From Trichaptum fuscoviolaceum (Eukaryota; Basidiomycota; Agaricomycetes; Hymenochaetales; Trichaptaceae), in the NCBI GenBank assembly GCA_910574455.1, contig CAJSYZ010000005.1, positions 3,410,001 through 3,474,000 of the forward strand: a DNA stretch of 64,000 nt. The letters are read 5' to 3'. Position 1 is the first letter of the stretch; every line of letters starts with the position of its first letter. Shown one piece after another: positions 21,124-33,372 of the stretch. The notes under the pieces were generated by a model. The model had not been told where the DNA came from. It searched no databases and saw only the letters and a list, made by a program, of their open reading frames with translations. The position numbers and the translations under genes were made by a program.

Positions 21124-24100
21124 TCACTGCGCAACATTGCTAAAACCCGATACTGCTAATGCTCCGAGCCACGCCATCTCCACAGCTGCGCGCCCGAGAG
21201 AGCTGAGAGGAGCGTCTAAATCTGGATCAGGAGATGTTCTTGGGAGACAAAGACCAAGCTTCTCGCAGCCTTCGGGAAGGATTTCGACACCCCTCTCGCG
21301 TTTATCACAGAATCCTATGATTAGTGAGAGGTCATCCACGTGAAATTGGATACGCGGGATAGCACGGATCGCCTCCATTATAGGACCAGTGACTGACAGT
21401 CCATTGGTTGGTATACGGATGCCAGACCCATAAATATCCTTGTACGAAACGAGGCGTGCGAGGATATTGAAGGCCTTCAATGTTATGTTTGTTTTGTTCT
21501 CCTTAGTGGTCGACGAATCAGAATGGTGCGAGTTCGCAGAGGACGTCTGCGACTGTCGCGAACGTTTTTTATCCTCACTTTTCTCCTTCGACAGCATTGG
21601 AACATAGTAAACAAGCAGATACTGCCGCTCCTCCAAAGGAATGTCCTGATCAGGTTCGACATCAGAGTACACTGAGGTCGCATGGTCCGTTTCTCCGGGC
21701 CACATCGGCAGTAACATATACAACGATTCGTCAGGAATCTGATCGAAGACCGTTTCGTTCACGCGTTTGCCCTTCTTGTGTGCTCGCGCCTTGTTTCGTT
21801 CATTAGGTTTGAAAGAAGGCAAAAGACCAACGTCGCGGAATGAATCGTTCAGATTCTTGATAACTCGTTCCTGTTCCTCTTGCTTCGAACGAGCTGCCAT
21901 TGTCAACCAAGGTGGAGTATAATGACCTTCCAGCACAGCGACAGGCGATCCAGCGGCAACGGTACCCGATTTCGGCACATTCTTCGTGGCCTGAGAGTTG
22001 AACAGCTTTTTCAGGGCTTTGAAGCGTGAGTGTGATTCGTGATCAAGTCCATCATAATTCTGTGAGTGCATGCGGAGGTATTCGATGAACGGTGGGTCGA
22101 GAGTTGCAAATGCCTCCTGGTGCGAGGTACGAGCCGGCTGATCGTCCAATGACGCAACCGAGCCTCTGGTCGCGGGCGGTACCCACCGTACATCTGGCGG
22201 TCGAGCTGAATGCCTTTGAGACGAGCCTATGGATGATTGATCCCAAGTTGATAATGCTGAACTGAAAACATGCGATCCATCGGATGTCATGGAAGATGTT
22301 TCCGCTAACGATGAAGTTGGGCGGCTCTCCGCGTCTCTAAGACGTGATACCGGGTTTTTCGATAACCTTTCGTCCATCACATCAATAACTTTGTGCGTCG
22401 CCGTGCCGGAACTCGTTGTGGAGCCATTGATGGTGCTTTGGCTCGTGTTCGGAGTCGTTTCAATGGGAGAACGATCAGTTCCCTTGCCTTTCCGATCGCT
22501 CGATGAGACGGTCCTGTCGGTCTTATCTTTCGTTCTACGTGAGGAAGGAGGCTGCTCATCTCTGTGCGAATTGTGGCCAGAAGATGAGACTTTGGTAGAA
22601 GATCCATTGGCAGATGCAACAGATGAACCCGAGACCGTTTCTGCCGACTTTCCTCGGCCGCTGGAGACGGTAGTAGAGCTCTTCTCCTCAAGCAAACCAT
22701 GCGTGCTCAGTTTGCTGGTTGTTCGAGTGCTCGTAAATTGCTCCTGTACTTTCTTCGGCGCAAGAAGGATACTCGAACTCGTTTTGAGATGCCGTTGGGG
22801 TAACTGATGGCCACGGAAAATCGAGAAAGCTTGAGCTCGTGAGTGCTTGTGGATGAATGTCAAAGGGCCACCACGTTTGTTGCCCTTTGAGTATGGGTCG
22901 GGAATGTGTTTCACGTTTAGTCGCATTTGAGCGGGCTTGTTTGGGTCATCTAGATTGAGACAAGGAAAAAGAGATGAAGATCAGCACCATTTCCATCCCA
23001 CTGACAGTAATAAGACGCACTGTTCTTGCTCTTCACACGCTCAACCTTGTAACGACCAACCCACAGACAACGCCAAATTTCCTCCCCCGGTCTCTCAGAG
23101 ACAAGTCCATTACTATCGCCTTCTGCCTTCTCCCTCAAAAACGACCATTCCCGACGTCTTTCATCGTAAGAGTAATCATTATTCTTTACGAACCTACCGA
23201 TATCCATCGTGAGCTTTATTCAGGAGATCTGCAAAACTGAAATACCTTAGGAACGTATCGTCATTAACGGTTGCTGTACTCGGCCGGCGCCCACCCGCAC
23301 TTATTCCCCAACCAAAAGCCCAACTATTCTCGCGTTCGCGACCTTCCCGAGCTGCCACGCTACTGCCTACACTCAGTCGTCCGCTCCAAGCATCACTGCC
23401 TCGCCCAGCAGGCCCAATGGGCCCAGTCACAGGTCCAGAAACGGATAAAATGTAGCTCAAGTCCAACCCTTCGTAAGGAGAATCGTCAGGGGCATTAACA
23501 CTACCACCTGGGAAACCCAATGATGCTTGTAAGTTTGAACCTGGAGGTATCATTTCGGACTGAGCCTGGGCTATCGCATTTGCAAAAGCCATGCTTCTCA
23601 TATCCGGCTCACTAGAAGGGACAACGGTACTTCCGCCCATTGCTGATGCTGCTGCAGTCGTCGCGGCTGTGACAGAGACACGGGACGCTCGACGACGCAA
23701 GTGGAGGGCGATGCGTTGTGAATCATCGTCCATCGAACGGGATGGACGGCGAAATTGCGCCAACGCAATTGCCCTAGCTTCGAAGTCGCTTTGAGTAATA
23801 TCGTCGTACCGTTGACAGCTTGGAGCGGGATAATGGTTGGCTTGACCTCCTTGGGGTTGTCCATGAGAGCCACTAGGCTGTGGGATAGCCATGGGAAGGG
23901 ATCGACGTCTTCCACCACCCATACTTTCAGTCCACGTTCTCGCAGAATCTTTTCGTAAAGGGTCGTGACTGTCTTCGTCCTCGTCCATCGCCTCATGATC
24001 ATGATCATCCTCATCATCACCATACACTGAGCTAACATCGCTGCTTAACCGACCATCACCGTCCCCGCCGAATGTATGAACGCTTGACCGATCACTGTGC

Positions 24101-25240
24101 AATGGGTCATGTTCTTTTCTTCCACGTCGATTGGAGGAATTGACTGACATTAGATCAACATCTGTAAGTTCCATATCCCCTTCTCCATCTGTGTGAGATG
24201 ATGGTGATGAAAGCACATGCGGTCCTGTCTGACTTTGACCTTCACGCGTACTTTCCTGGAGAAGATTTCGATCCAAGTTCAATGGTGTTTTACTCTTGCC
24301 TTTCTCGGTTTGTCCGGATACAGGATAAGCGTCTGACTGAGGAAGGTCATTTGTTGGCAATGACGGACGCCTCGTTCCATCGTCAATTGCTCGCATCTTC
24401 GACCTTGTATTATTCCTACGTACGTCGTCTTCATCCTCTGATGGACTAGACCAACCATGCGATCGGGAACGGGCCTGTCCAGGAACGGAGGGTACCGGGG
24501 GTGCGATGTCTGTGCCTGAATGAGGATGGGCCTGTGCTATCGAAGGGCGTGGTGTTCTGTCGAAACTTGATAGTCGTTGCAACGGTGAGATGGCTTCAGA
24601 TCCGTCATTACTCCTCGAGACTGTTAAGAGGGGAGCTTGTTGTTGCGATGATGTATGTGCATCACCAAAAGTAAAGGTGCTTAACCGGCTATAGATATCT
24701 TCTTCTTGAGGCAGTGCCCGTTCGACTAGTTCTGTATGTATGGGTTTCGTTTGAGCAGCATCTGCCGGGAGGTGAAGAGCGGGTAAGGACGTTCGTCGTT
24801 GCTGACTCGGAAGCGTTCGGCGAGTTGCACTTCTCTGTGAATACGGTGTCGGTCTCGTGGCATTTGTCAGTGTTATCCTGGTAGTTTGGTCAATACTTGG
24901 CAGCTATGAGAGGAATGATAGCGTACGATGGTTTCCTTCCCATCTGCGCATCCTTGTTGTCCGCCATTAAGGTATCTGTGTTGAGGCTTGCAGATAGCTG
25001 TAAATCTAAAGGAGCCAAAGGGGAACGCCGTAGGCCGTTTGCAGTCGCTAGAAGCAAACTCTGGGATACAATTGGAATGAGTTGGGAGGCACTGAGCCTA
25101 CGCTGTTGTGCTTGGGTAAATTGGCTAGGAAGCGACGTCTTTTCGATCAAAGACAGAGATGATTTACGAGAGTGTACAGGCAACACAGAGGTCAAGTCCA
25201 AGTCCATCACCGAGCGCCGTTCGCGATTGCTGAGAAGCAT
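21124..25240 (-). CDS. Large Ser-rich basidiomycete protein of unknown function
   Basis: Four exons (25240-24927, 24877-23246, 23193-23006, about 22930-21124) join in phase to roughly 1300 residues. The first two thirds are Ser/Thr/Asp/Arg-rich and probably disordered. Three blocks look folded and conserved: FLRFVKNNDYSYDERRREW with WRCLWVGRYKVERVK, then NVKHIPDPYSKGNKRGGP with FIHKHSRAQAFSIF, and a C-terminal block (ALKAFNILARLV-like start, IQFHVDDLSLIIGFCD, VEILPEGCEKLGLCLP, EMAWLGALAVSGF). I recall similar unnamed proteins in other agaricomycetes but know no function, catalytic motif or membrane segment. The three introns are 49, 52 and about 75 nt. The frame remains open upstream of the chosen ATG, so the N-terminus could extend. 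Plus-strand open frames inside it (for example 22289-22807) are antisense shadows of the Ser-rich region. Confidence 0.7.
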
Positions 25241-25648
25241 GGGTTCGCCGTCGGGGACGAGGAGACTTTGCGTATTTTCGACGTGCGCGACGACGAAGTA
25301 GGAGAAGAAGGTCAAACCAGCGCCAGAGCCATCGAAGAACAAGAAATGAGAAATAAATTATGCATGGAATCCGCTGTCGTTACTATGGAGGTCCAAACAT
25401 TGATAAACATCTAATCCAATTCGGGTAATCGTTGTTGCCACGTGTTTGATCTCCGTTTCAGGTTTAGCAATCCTTGTATTCGCTATTCACATAACATCTG
25501 ACGTGTTCTGTCCAGCTCGCGTGCTGCAAGTCAAAGCTTGTAGTTTAATTTTCCTCTTCAACTTCAACGCTCTCGCTGCACCCCTTCAGCTTTGTCGATT
25601 CTTGCATAAAACCTAGCAACTTGGAGGAATCTGCAGCTTCCCTTCCTG

Positions 25649-25882
25649 TCAGTGGCCGGTATTCTCTTCCGTTCTCTGACCGGCGGCTAGTAGTACTGTA
25701 GGGCCATCGTACGTCCGTTTTAGTTGCGATGGTCCGGTTTTGACTAGAACATATCAACCCGTGGCACGCGGACCGAAGAGTGCCCCAAACAATGTCAGAC
25801 CCATCGCGAAAATCCGGTTGTACATGTGCGTGAAGGTGACGCACAGTCCACAGAGCACAACGAGTAGAACGTCAGTCTTGTA
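25649..25882 (-). CDS. Possible small membrane protein, 3' exons only
   Basis: Two exons join across a 63-nt intron (25758-25696) in phase. The product begins YKTDVLLVVLCGLCVTF, continues through a second hydrophobic stretch (IFAMGLTLFGALFG) and ends RTEENTGH before a stop at 25651-25649. This looks like a two-helix membrane protein. Upstream exons toward about 26170 are needed for a start codon. Candidate pieces were seen (an ATG at 26169 and a frame ending in SCPM just before the exon) but their phases could not be reconciled. It may be real but misassembled here, or a remnant. No family is recognised. Confidence 0.3.
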
Positions 25883-27101
25883 CTGAGAATGGATGGAAAA
25901 TTTTGAGCTGATTTATGGAATGCTACCATTGGACAAGACTGGTGAATGGCGATTTCATTTTTCCGTGTCAAACACTAATCATCGTCGCCGAAGCGTACTT
26001 ATTAGAAATGTGAACTATGTACTTATTGACAGACAATTGATTCTCCGGCTTTTTCGACGACTAATCTACAGTTTGGTCTGCAATACGTGCCGCTCTTCGG
26101 GTTTGCGGATCTAAGGTTCGGTACCACGGACATGTTTATCTTAAAGCTTACACTTATCTTGTCCGTCATGTACCCAGGAGAGGCTGTGAACGCGGGACCG
26201 GATCTAATCTGAAGAAATCTGCGTCGGTGGACCGGTGGAAGACATCACCGCTCCGCTCACTGCTCCTTGTAAAATACTGTCGTGGCCATCAATAGTTGGA
26301 CCGAGAACTCAGTCGGAAGGTTAAGCCAAACTTGATGTCCTTACCTCCCACTCCGGCGGTTGCTTCGGAAGGTCACTATTAGTTGAATATGCATTTTGGA
26401 TTTCTATGTAAGTTGTAACAAGACCATGCTCAACACTTACTTTTCTTCATGATCACTGACCGCATCACGAGGTCGGCCGTCTACACGTCATGTAAGTGCT
26501 TCGAGTCTGTGGCTCAAACTGTCGACGGCGCGGTTTGAGACTCCTTATCAACTTGACTTTTTGCCGACACGACTACATTGATTGATATTCCACCGCATTT
26601 GTGAAAGTCAAACCCCCTCCCAAGCAATACACTCTTTCTCGCGCGAGAAAACATTTGAAACCAGGAAGCTATGGTGCTTGTAGTTTAATGACTCTCATAC
26701 AAAGTCCCGGACTCAAACCGCTGCCCATCAGGTCGCTGGTCGTAATCTCATCATTTGCTTTGCTGTGGCATCGATAAAACAACGATTGCGAGGGTCATCT
26801 CGTCTTAGCATTACGCACTTCACAATCCGTTGTTCCTCAGGCTACAGATGCGTTTCAGGTGAGTAGAGCCAATGCGAAATTTTGTCGAGAAGTTGACCAT
26901 GCATACTAGGGTATCTGAAACACTGTTTTATTGAGCCAGATCTCATTTGCATCGTGCATCTTAGAGAATGTCATTGATCGGCCAACTCACGGTCAGTTGC
27001 CGACTCGTGCAATCCCGCGGAAAGCGCGCTGGACGAATACCTCAGGCGATCTACAACTCAGCTAGGAATGAAACCTTCGTCTACACCTTCCCACCAGCCA
27101 G

Positions 27102-27371
27102 ATGGAAATATGTAGGAAGGGAAGCTCCGAACTTGGATATTCAATATACTATTCATTGCTGAGCGTCTTTCAAGATAGAAACGGCGACTTTCCTACTCAT
27201 ATCCACAAAAAGAAAGGATTATATGTCATGAATCCTCACACAGATTCAATACAATTTTATCAATTACCTAGCTTTGGTCGAAATTTCAAATGGACAAGAT
27301 CACGGCTCACCACGAAACTTGTGGGTGTTTTCGACCCTTCGCAGAGTCTATTGGTGACTGAGAATGGATAA
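27102..27371 (+). pseudogene. Possible F-box-protein C-terminal fragment
   Basis: The frame contains GLYVMNPHTDSIQFYQLPS and, near its end, VFDPSQSLLV. That resembles the DPSQDLLV segment typical of the large agaricomycete F-box-like families. An adjoining frame (about 26990-27160) may belong to the same protein, but no N-terminal F-box and no continuation after the stop at 27369 could be found. It is best read as a decayed or partial copy. The family assignment rests on one short motif recalled from memory and is weak. Confidence 0.22.
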
Positions 27372-28778
27372 CGAATGTCACCAACTTGAACAACTGCTTT
27401 AGATATTCTCCGGAGAGCTCGGGATATTGGAGGTGAGCATGATCTCCTGTTTTCGCGTCTTGTTCTCAGATCTGCACCACTGACAAGGGACTGCGGTATA
27501 TAGTAGCCATTTTTTGTGACACTTAGAAGTCTTGGCTACCGCTCTGATGCCGACAACTATGTGATGAGGATATACGTACCGTTACATATCAGGCAGTCAC
27601 CGAACATCCTCAGGACCTCATATCTTACATGAAATAGAGGTGCTCACCTAGCTTTGCTACGAACATGATCTGAAATCCGAATTTGACAGATTGAAGGGGG
27701 GAGGGAGAAACGTGGCGGCGAGACTATTCAAGTTACTTCCGCCGAGGTAGGGAAAATCTTTGTCGTTACTATTTTTGCGTAACAACACCTCTGCGGGGAA
27801 CCGAAAAGGATAAAACGCCGCTATAGTAATGTATGACTTTGTGGAAGAAGTATCCACGCGGTATCTGCACGGCTTGTGGCAGACCACCCATCATTACGAC
27901 GAATAGTTTCCTGCCCTATTATTAATTACTTTGATGGTACGCACGCAAGTTATATCACGACCATTCACGATGTCCTTATCATTAGAGTCACAGGCTCTGT
28001 CAGTGCGAACAATTTACAGGAAAGCAAAGACAGCGAATGAGCTGGGCGTAGCTCATCTCACCATTGTTTACCAGGCACTACCACTCTCTCTAGCCGAATT
28101 TCATCATAGTTATCCGAAGTTGTCCTGTGGAGCCTACCAGTGCCAGAGAACTCCAATGAACTCAAGTCTTTCAGCGCTCATCAATATAGGCTGTTTCACG
28201 TCACTGTAGCGGAAGTCTCTGATTGAATGTCGACTTAACACCAGGCTCTCACAGTTTCGACTTCCCTCAGGCTGGCGTTGCAGTACCTGCTGATGATCGA
28301 GGCCGCCAAGGGCCGACCTGATCCTACATCAGACCACCGATGCCCCCTTATCTCATATGCTTGTGGTATTGGGCTCTTCCTCACTAAACGGTTACGCCAC
28401 GAGTTTGCAGATCACTTCCCCTCACTTCCTCTCTGTTGCAACATTGTACGCCACCGCTTCGGGTCTCGTTCCTGTGCAAACTACAAACTGCCATCAATCT
28501 GTGCATTGAAGCGAGTGCGCAGTGACAGGCTGTCTTTGTTTCCGGAATGTCTCCTTCAAGCTTACTTACCTTGTTTCAAATACCCATGCATCTGATGGAA
28601 CACAGCAGGTTGTCTGTGCAACTTGAGAAGACGCATGGGTGATTAGAGCAATTTCATCGAAAATTGTACACATTGCATTGCAAGGTGAATCAGCTTTATT
28701 CGACCACTTGATAGTAGATATTCGAATGGCCCTACTTTTTGCTGATCCCGAACTTCTTATAGATCACTGGTTTTACTC
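27372..28778. other. Intergenic, no supported gene
   Basis: Several open frames of 75-105 codons occur (27657-27887 minus, 27931-28209 and 28278-28595 plus) without splice partners, motifs or consistent coding character. They may be further remains of the F-box-like element to the left. Confidence 0.45.
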
Positions 28779-29199
28779 ATGAGGTCGAAGGGCAGTGGCA
28801 AAGTTCTGTCAGAAAGCCAAAAGCTACGCAAATGTGAGCTTTCTTTTTAGAATGACTTGCACAGAGCTTATTATTGTCACTTTATAGACATTAAACACGT
28901 AAATAAGGAACGAGAAAAGAAAGGTAAAAAGCCTAAATACAAGAACCTCACCTTCCAAACTACTTACGGAGATTGCACGATAGTGTATGGTAAGCATTAT
29001 AGCTTTTCGTTATACTTATACCCTGCTTAACGTCCCATGACCTTCTGCCACAGTGGAACACTATAGATCTGGTCGGATAGGCCCTACGCAAGGTCAAGGC
29101 CCCGATGGTCAAGACATTGCAGCGGGCGATCTTCTCGAATTGTTGTATGAGCGTGAAACCAGAGTATGCGGATGCTTTAACTTCAATCTTAAGAAATGA
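28779..29199 (+). CDS. Small unrecognised three-exon gene, about 100 aa
   Basis: Three exons splice in phase across two typical introns (a GTGAGC donor near 28833 and GTAAGC near 28989), giving about 100 residues. The N-terminal half is very basic (MRSKGSGKVLSESQKLRK, then VNKEREKKGKKPKYK). The C-terminal half is neutral and looks folded (TFQTTYGDCTIVY, GPTQGQGPDGQD, DLLELLYERETRVCGC). No signal peptide, membrane segment or known motif is visible. The consistent phase across both introns, the ATG that opens the frame and a stop right after the last coherent residues support a real gene, but no family is recognised and no function is proposed. It lies 88 bp from the 3' end of the convergent acetoacetyl-CoA synthetase gene. 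Confidence 0.5.
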
Positions 29200-29287
29200 C
29201 TTTGAGAAAGGGAAGAGGCAACTACACCGCTAAACAAGATATTCCATAGTTTCTTACACATAATCTCCATCTACTTTACATTCAGAC

Positions 29288-31987
29288 TTAGAGTTTCGCT
29301 TTCTCCTTACCCAAGATCCCAAGAACAGACTCAAGGTGATAATATTTGTGGTAAAGTTTCAACGAATCCGGGTTGGCTACCGTCCCACTCGGCTTGATGG
29401 CTGTACCGGATACGATCTGCTTAACAGCGATCTCAATCTTCTTGTTATTTACGGTATACTTCAATGAAGTTAAGATGTCATTTAATGAATATAATATGAC
29501 GCGTAACATACCGGAATGTCTTCCACTTCAAATATAAATTTCGGAACATGGCGGGAGCTTAGCGCAGTGCGGATGGCTTCCCGTATTTCGTAGTCAAGCT
29601 GTGGAGTTAGTTTATGCCCACTTCGCATTTTCACAAAGAGAAGGACCCGTTCGTCTTTGTCGATTTTAGGACGCCGCTGTCCGATGCAAAGGGAGTCGTC
29701 GATGACGTGCGAGAAGCGATCGAGTACAGTGTAGATTTCGGCAGAACCGAAGCGTACACCCGAAGGGTTAAGAACCCCGTCACTACATCAGAAAATTTGT
29801 GAGGGGAGCCTTCGAGGACGTGCTGTAGAGCTTCTCACCTTCGCCCAAGAATTATCAGTCCTTTTGTGGCAGGATTGACTACTATAAAATCGCCTTGTCT
29901 CCAAATCCCGGGGTAGAAATCGAAGTAAGCTTTACGCAATTTTTCTCCGTCTGCATCTCCCCAGAAAGCAACTGGGAGAGACGGATGCGGTCGCGTGCAG
30001 ACAAGCTCGCCGGGTTGACCTGCATGCTCAATATTCTTCCCGTCTGGATCGAAAACTTCGACAGCCATTCCCAGTGCCTTGCCTTGGATTTCTGTGGATG
30101 TCGGGTAAGCAGCAATGGGCAAACCAAGTCTATAAATCAGTAAAGCTGCAAACCTCCTGCGTAAACTGGTAAGCTCTCGATACACGTCACAACTGAAGTA
30201 CAAGACAGATTCAATGAAGTGAAAGCATTGTTATATGCGGAAATACTTACAGGCGCCACAAATGTCTGTTCCCCCCGAACTTGAGATGACATGTACACGT
30301 TCCCCGAATGCCTTCTGCGTCCACTCAAACATCGGCGGAGTAAGGACAGCGCCTGTCGAGAAAAGACCTCGGAGCGACTCGAACGGAGCGACTTCCACTG
30401 TTGTGAAAGTCAGACAACGTCTTTGATTGTGCACATATTAAACATGTACGTGGATTAATGTCTCGGCTCTGCACCTCAGTAAGGAAGCGCGGACTTGTTC
30501 CCAGGATTGATATTCTTCGACAATGAGAGATTAATGAGTGCTAGAAATAACTCATACTTCGGAATTGGCCCACCTCTGATCGCTGATAAACTTCAAGAAG
30601 TCCCGAACATCTGGGTAGAAGGGCGAGCCATCGTATGCAATGATCCGGGTGCCACACGCCAGTGCGGCAAGCATGAATGGCCACATCATCCATCCAGTCT
30701 GGATTTAAACGTTATTACGGCAGATATGAATTGCACTGCTTTGCACTAACGGTCGTGTATTGGAAGTAAGTGTCATCACATGTGAACCCAAATCCGATGC
30801 CGCAGTCTTTTTTGTTTTGAAGCAAGACACCCTGGAGAAACACGAATTAGTGATCGAAGTGCGAGATTAATTATGAGACTTACACCTGATGAATGCACTA
30901 TGCATTTTGGAGGTCCACTGGTTCCAGACGAATATAATATGTATAGCGGCTGATTGAATGGCAGTTGTTCAAATATCAGAGGTAAACCGTTTCCAGTCGC
31001 AATAAATTCTTCCAAAGTCACACTATTTCGGAAGTTCAACTTGTCACTTATCGCTCTTTGAACGTCACCTACCTCGTTGGTACATTGTGATCTTCTCGCA
31101 CGGATCCTCTTAGGACGCTCGGAAGGAGCACGACACGGCGTAGACCATGCTCAAGTAGATCCTTTGCGACGGTACGGACCTTCGGAATAAGGTCAATCGG
31201 TTTCCCACTGTATACGATTTCTGTTTCAGCGAATACAATGGTCGGCCGAATTTGTCGGTAGCGTTCGAGGATGCCCTGTGTTCCCATGTCGGTCGCAGTC
31301 GGAGAGAAGATGGCCCCTACTGCAGCGGTACCAAGAGCAAGTGACACTGCTGTAATATGATTTGTTACAATAGCTAGGTTGAAAAGAGAAATTATCATAG
31401 GTACTGTATAATGTGAAAGCAAGACATGCCGGCAACACGGTCTCCGACTCTAACTCCGGACTTCCGAAGGCCTGCTGCAACCTCTGCAACAAGCCTTCGA
31501 AGCTCACGCCAGGTATAATGCTGTGCGTCTCCTGTTTCACGCGCAGCCGTAACCGCGATGCTATCATCATTACGAGATAATAGATTTTCTGCGTAATTTA
31601 GGCGAGCTCCAGGAAACCAATTAGGAAGGTATGGCCTTGTACCATCTTCTACGACCTTTAGGGATGCATACCACATGAACATGTGTAATTCAAAGACATA
31701 AGCTGTCTGAGCACCTTTGACGGAGGGACGCTGTAAACTATGCCTAGGAATTCCCATAGGTCGAGCCAAAACCCATAATTTTCAACAGAGTATTTGTGTA
31801 GCTCTTGGTAGTCCTCTGGGATACGTGTGAGTAAACATTCTAATCTTCGAGTATGATTTGTTTGCCTACTCAGCTGCAGACCGCGTTTATGGTTGATCAT
31901 TCGCCTCAGAGCTTCAACTCGTGTACGGTTGGGATTCAGAGGACTCCAAAGCAGTTTGGAATGTTCGAACAAGGTGTTTGATTCCAT
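29288..31987 (-). CDS. Acetoacetyl-CoA synthetase (acetoacetate-CoA ligase)
   Basis: ANL-superfamily ligase that activates acetoacetate with ATP and transfers it to CoA in the cytosol, feeding ketone-body carbon into sterol and fatty-acid synthesis. Many exons splice in phase to about 670 residues, the usual length. Seen in order: the N-terminal acetyl-CoA-synthetase-type region ([28 protein letters not shown]), TWRELRRLV, the ATP-binding loop [100 protein letters not shown], and the C-terminal lysine region [12 protein letters not shown] followed by [12 protein letters not shown]. All core motifs are present, so the enzyme should be active. The start at 31987 ([14 protein letters not shown]) fits the family N-terminus better than the longer upstream frame. 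The introns before ISILGTSP and EIQGKALG were placed by phase. Confidence 0.93.
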
Positions 31988-33169
31988 GGCGAAACAGCCT
32001 TGAAGACACAAAGGCCTGATAGTTGAGGACGAAGTTCAACTTGAAGTCGGCAACCGGGTATTCAAGTTACAATTGTATATGTAGTCTATTTGTAGCAATG
32101 TAGAAATAGAATGTACCAAACTAAGTAATATTGGTAATACCGACTTGACTGCTAAGTACTATGTACTAGTATTACGTAGCCTTCGACTCGAGTGTTCCAG
32201 TTAACTTCAAGTTCAGTTCAGAAGTAGACACGGAGACAATCAGTTCACTGCGGCATCGCCAAGCTCATTTTAACGCTCTTTCAACCTTCTTATCATTTCC
32301 TACGATGAACACACAATTCCTCTTTGAGCTGATCAAGCACCTAGAGGTTAGAATGCTGTGCTCGATATGGTTGACTCTACTGACTTCAGCCTGACACGAA
32401 CGGAGCTTTCACTACTACATAAATGTATCGGGGTTGTCTTGAACAGACTTAGGATTGGAGCTGCCGCAAAATAGAAGCTGATTCCCCCAAATCTTATGGT
32501 TTACGTGGATTCCGGGGACAGACTTTCAGAGTACTACACAACCGGTTCTGAAATGGAGATTTTGTGGATCTATCGTTCCAACTCCTCGCCCAAGCCAACG
32601 GCCGTAAGTCCGACAACGACGGTTTCGGCGTGAATAGTTGTACTTTATTGCCTTTGCTCTGGCAGGCGTGCACTCTCCTCCCCTGTGGTCTCTTTGATTC
32701 AGCCCAGTCCAAAGATGAGTTTGTCCTCGCGTGACGATCGGCTGGACTCATATCATAAGTATGTTTACTGCTGCTTTTCTGTTCCAGAAGTTGCGAATGT
32801 TGACTAATTAACCATTCACTATATTATCAGTGATGCATTCTTTTCAGCTCTTTTGGGCTGCTTTCGGCGGAATTGCGATCTGGACTGTGCGGAGCCGCTC
32901 GCCTGTCGTCCCCGCCCCACACGGATGCAAAACTGGCTCTGTTCAGACCAACTGTCTTCAAAATTCAATGCGTGTCGGAAATAAATGCTATTGGCGTTTA
33001 CTGTCAGTAGTGAGCAGACTGGCAGACGTCATTCCGAGACTAATCATGCAACATATGTCCTTCCGGGAAACTTGCACTGCCCCAGGTATCATGGAACCCA
33101 GGCACAGGATCTCGGAAGCTGGCTGCAGATCGTGGAGCCCGGATTGCGGTTGCGCCACCGTACTCTCGC
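31988..33169. other. Divergent intergenic region
   Basis: It separates the acetoacetyl-CoA synthetase start (-) from the phosphatase gene (+). It should hold both promoters. Short open frames exist (an ATG at 32306 with a possible small intron, a 45-codon frame from 32496, and 32830-33174), but none has a recognisable product. Confidence 0.5.
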
Positions 33170-33176
33170 TATAAAT
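33170..33176 (+). promoter_or_regulatory. TATA box of phosphatase gene
   Basis: TATAAAT lies about 200 nt upstream of the ATG at 33373. It sits almost on top of an in-frame upstream ATG at 33178, so transcripts starting 30 or more nt downstream would exclude that codon. This is why 33373 is taken as the start. Confidence 0.6.
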
Positions 33177-33372
33177 GCGAAGGATTTTCTCGAGCAAATC
33201 CCTCATCACTTCCACACATTCTCACATTGCATACTTAACAACGACCTTTCACGATCCTCATCATCAAATCCACTCCTTCTCATCATCACTGGACGCTCTT
33301 TCGCAGCTCACTTCGGTGCCTCAACTTCACATTCTTTCTCCTTCCCCTTCTCAGCATTTTTCATCCATCACA

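Noticed and set aside
22289..22807. A 172-codon plus-strand frame within the large Ser-rich gene
   Set aside because: It is antisense to a Ser/Thr-rich coding exon whose neighbouring exons splice in phase; it shows no motif and no introns.
33178..33372. Upstream in-frame start for the phosphatase
   Set aside because: The TATA box at 33170 sits on top of that ATG, so normal transcripts would begin downstream of it; the added residues have no domain character.
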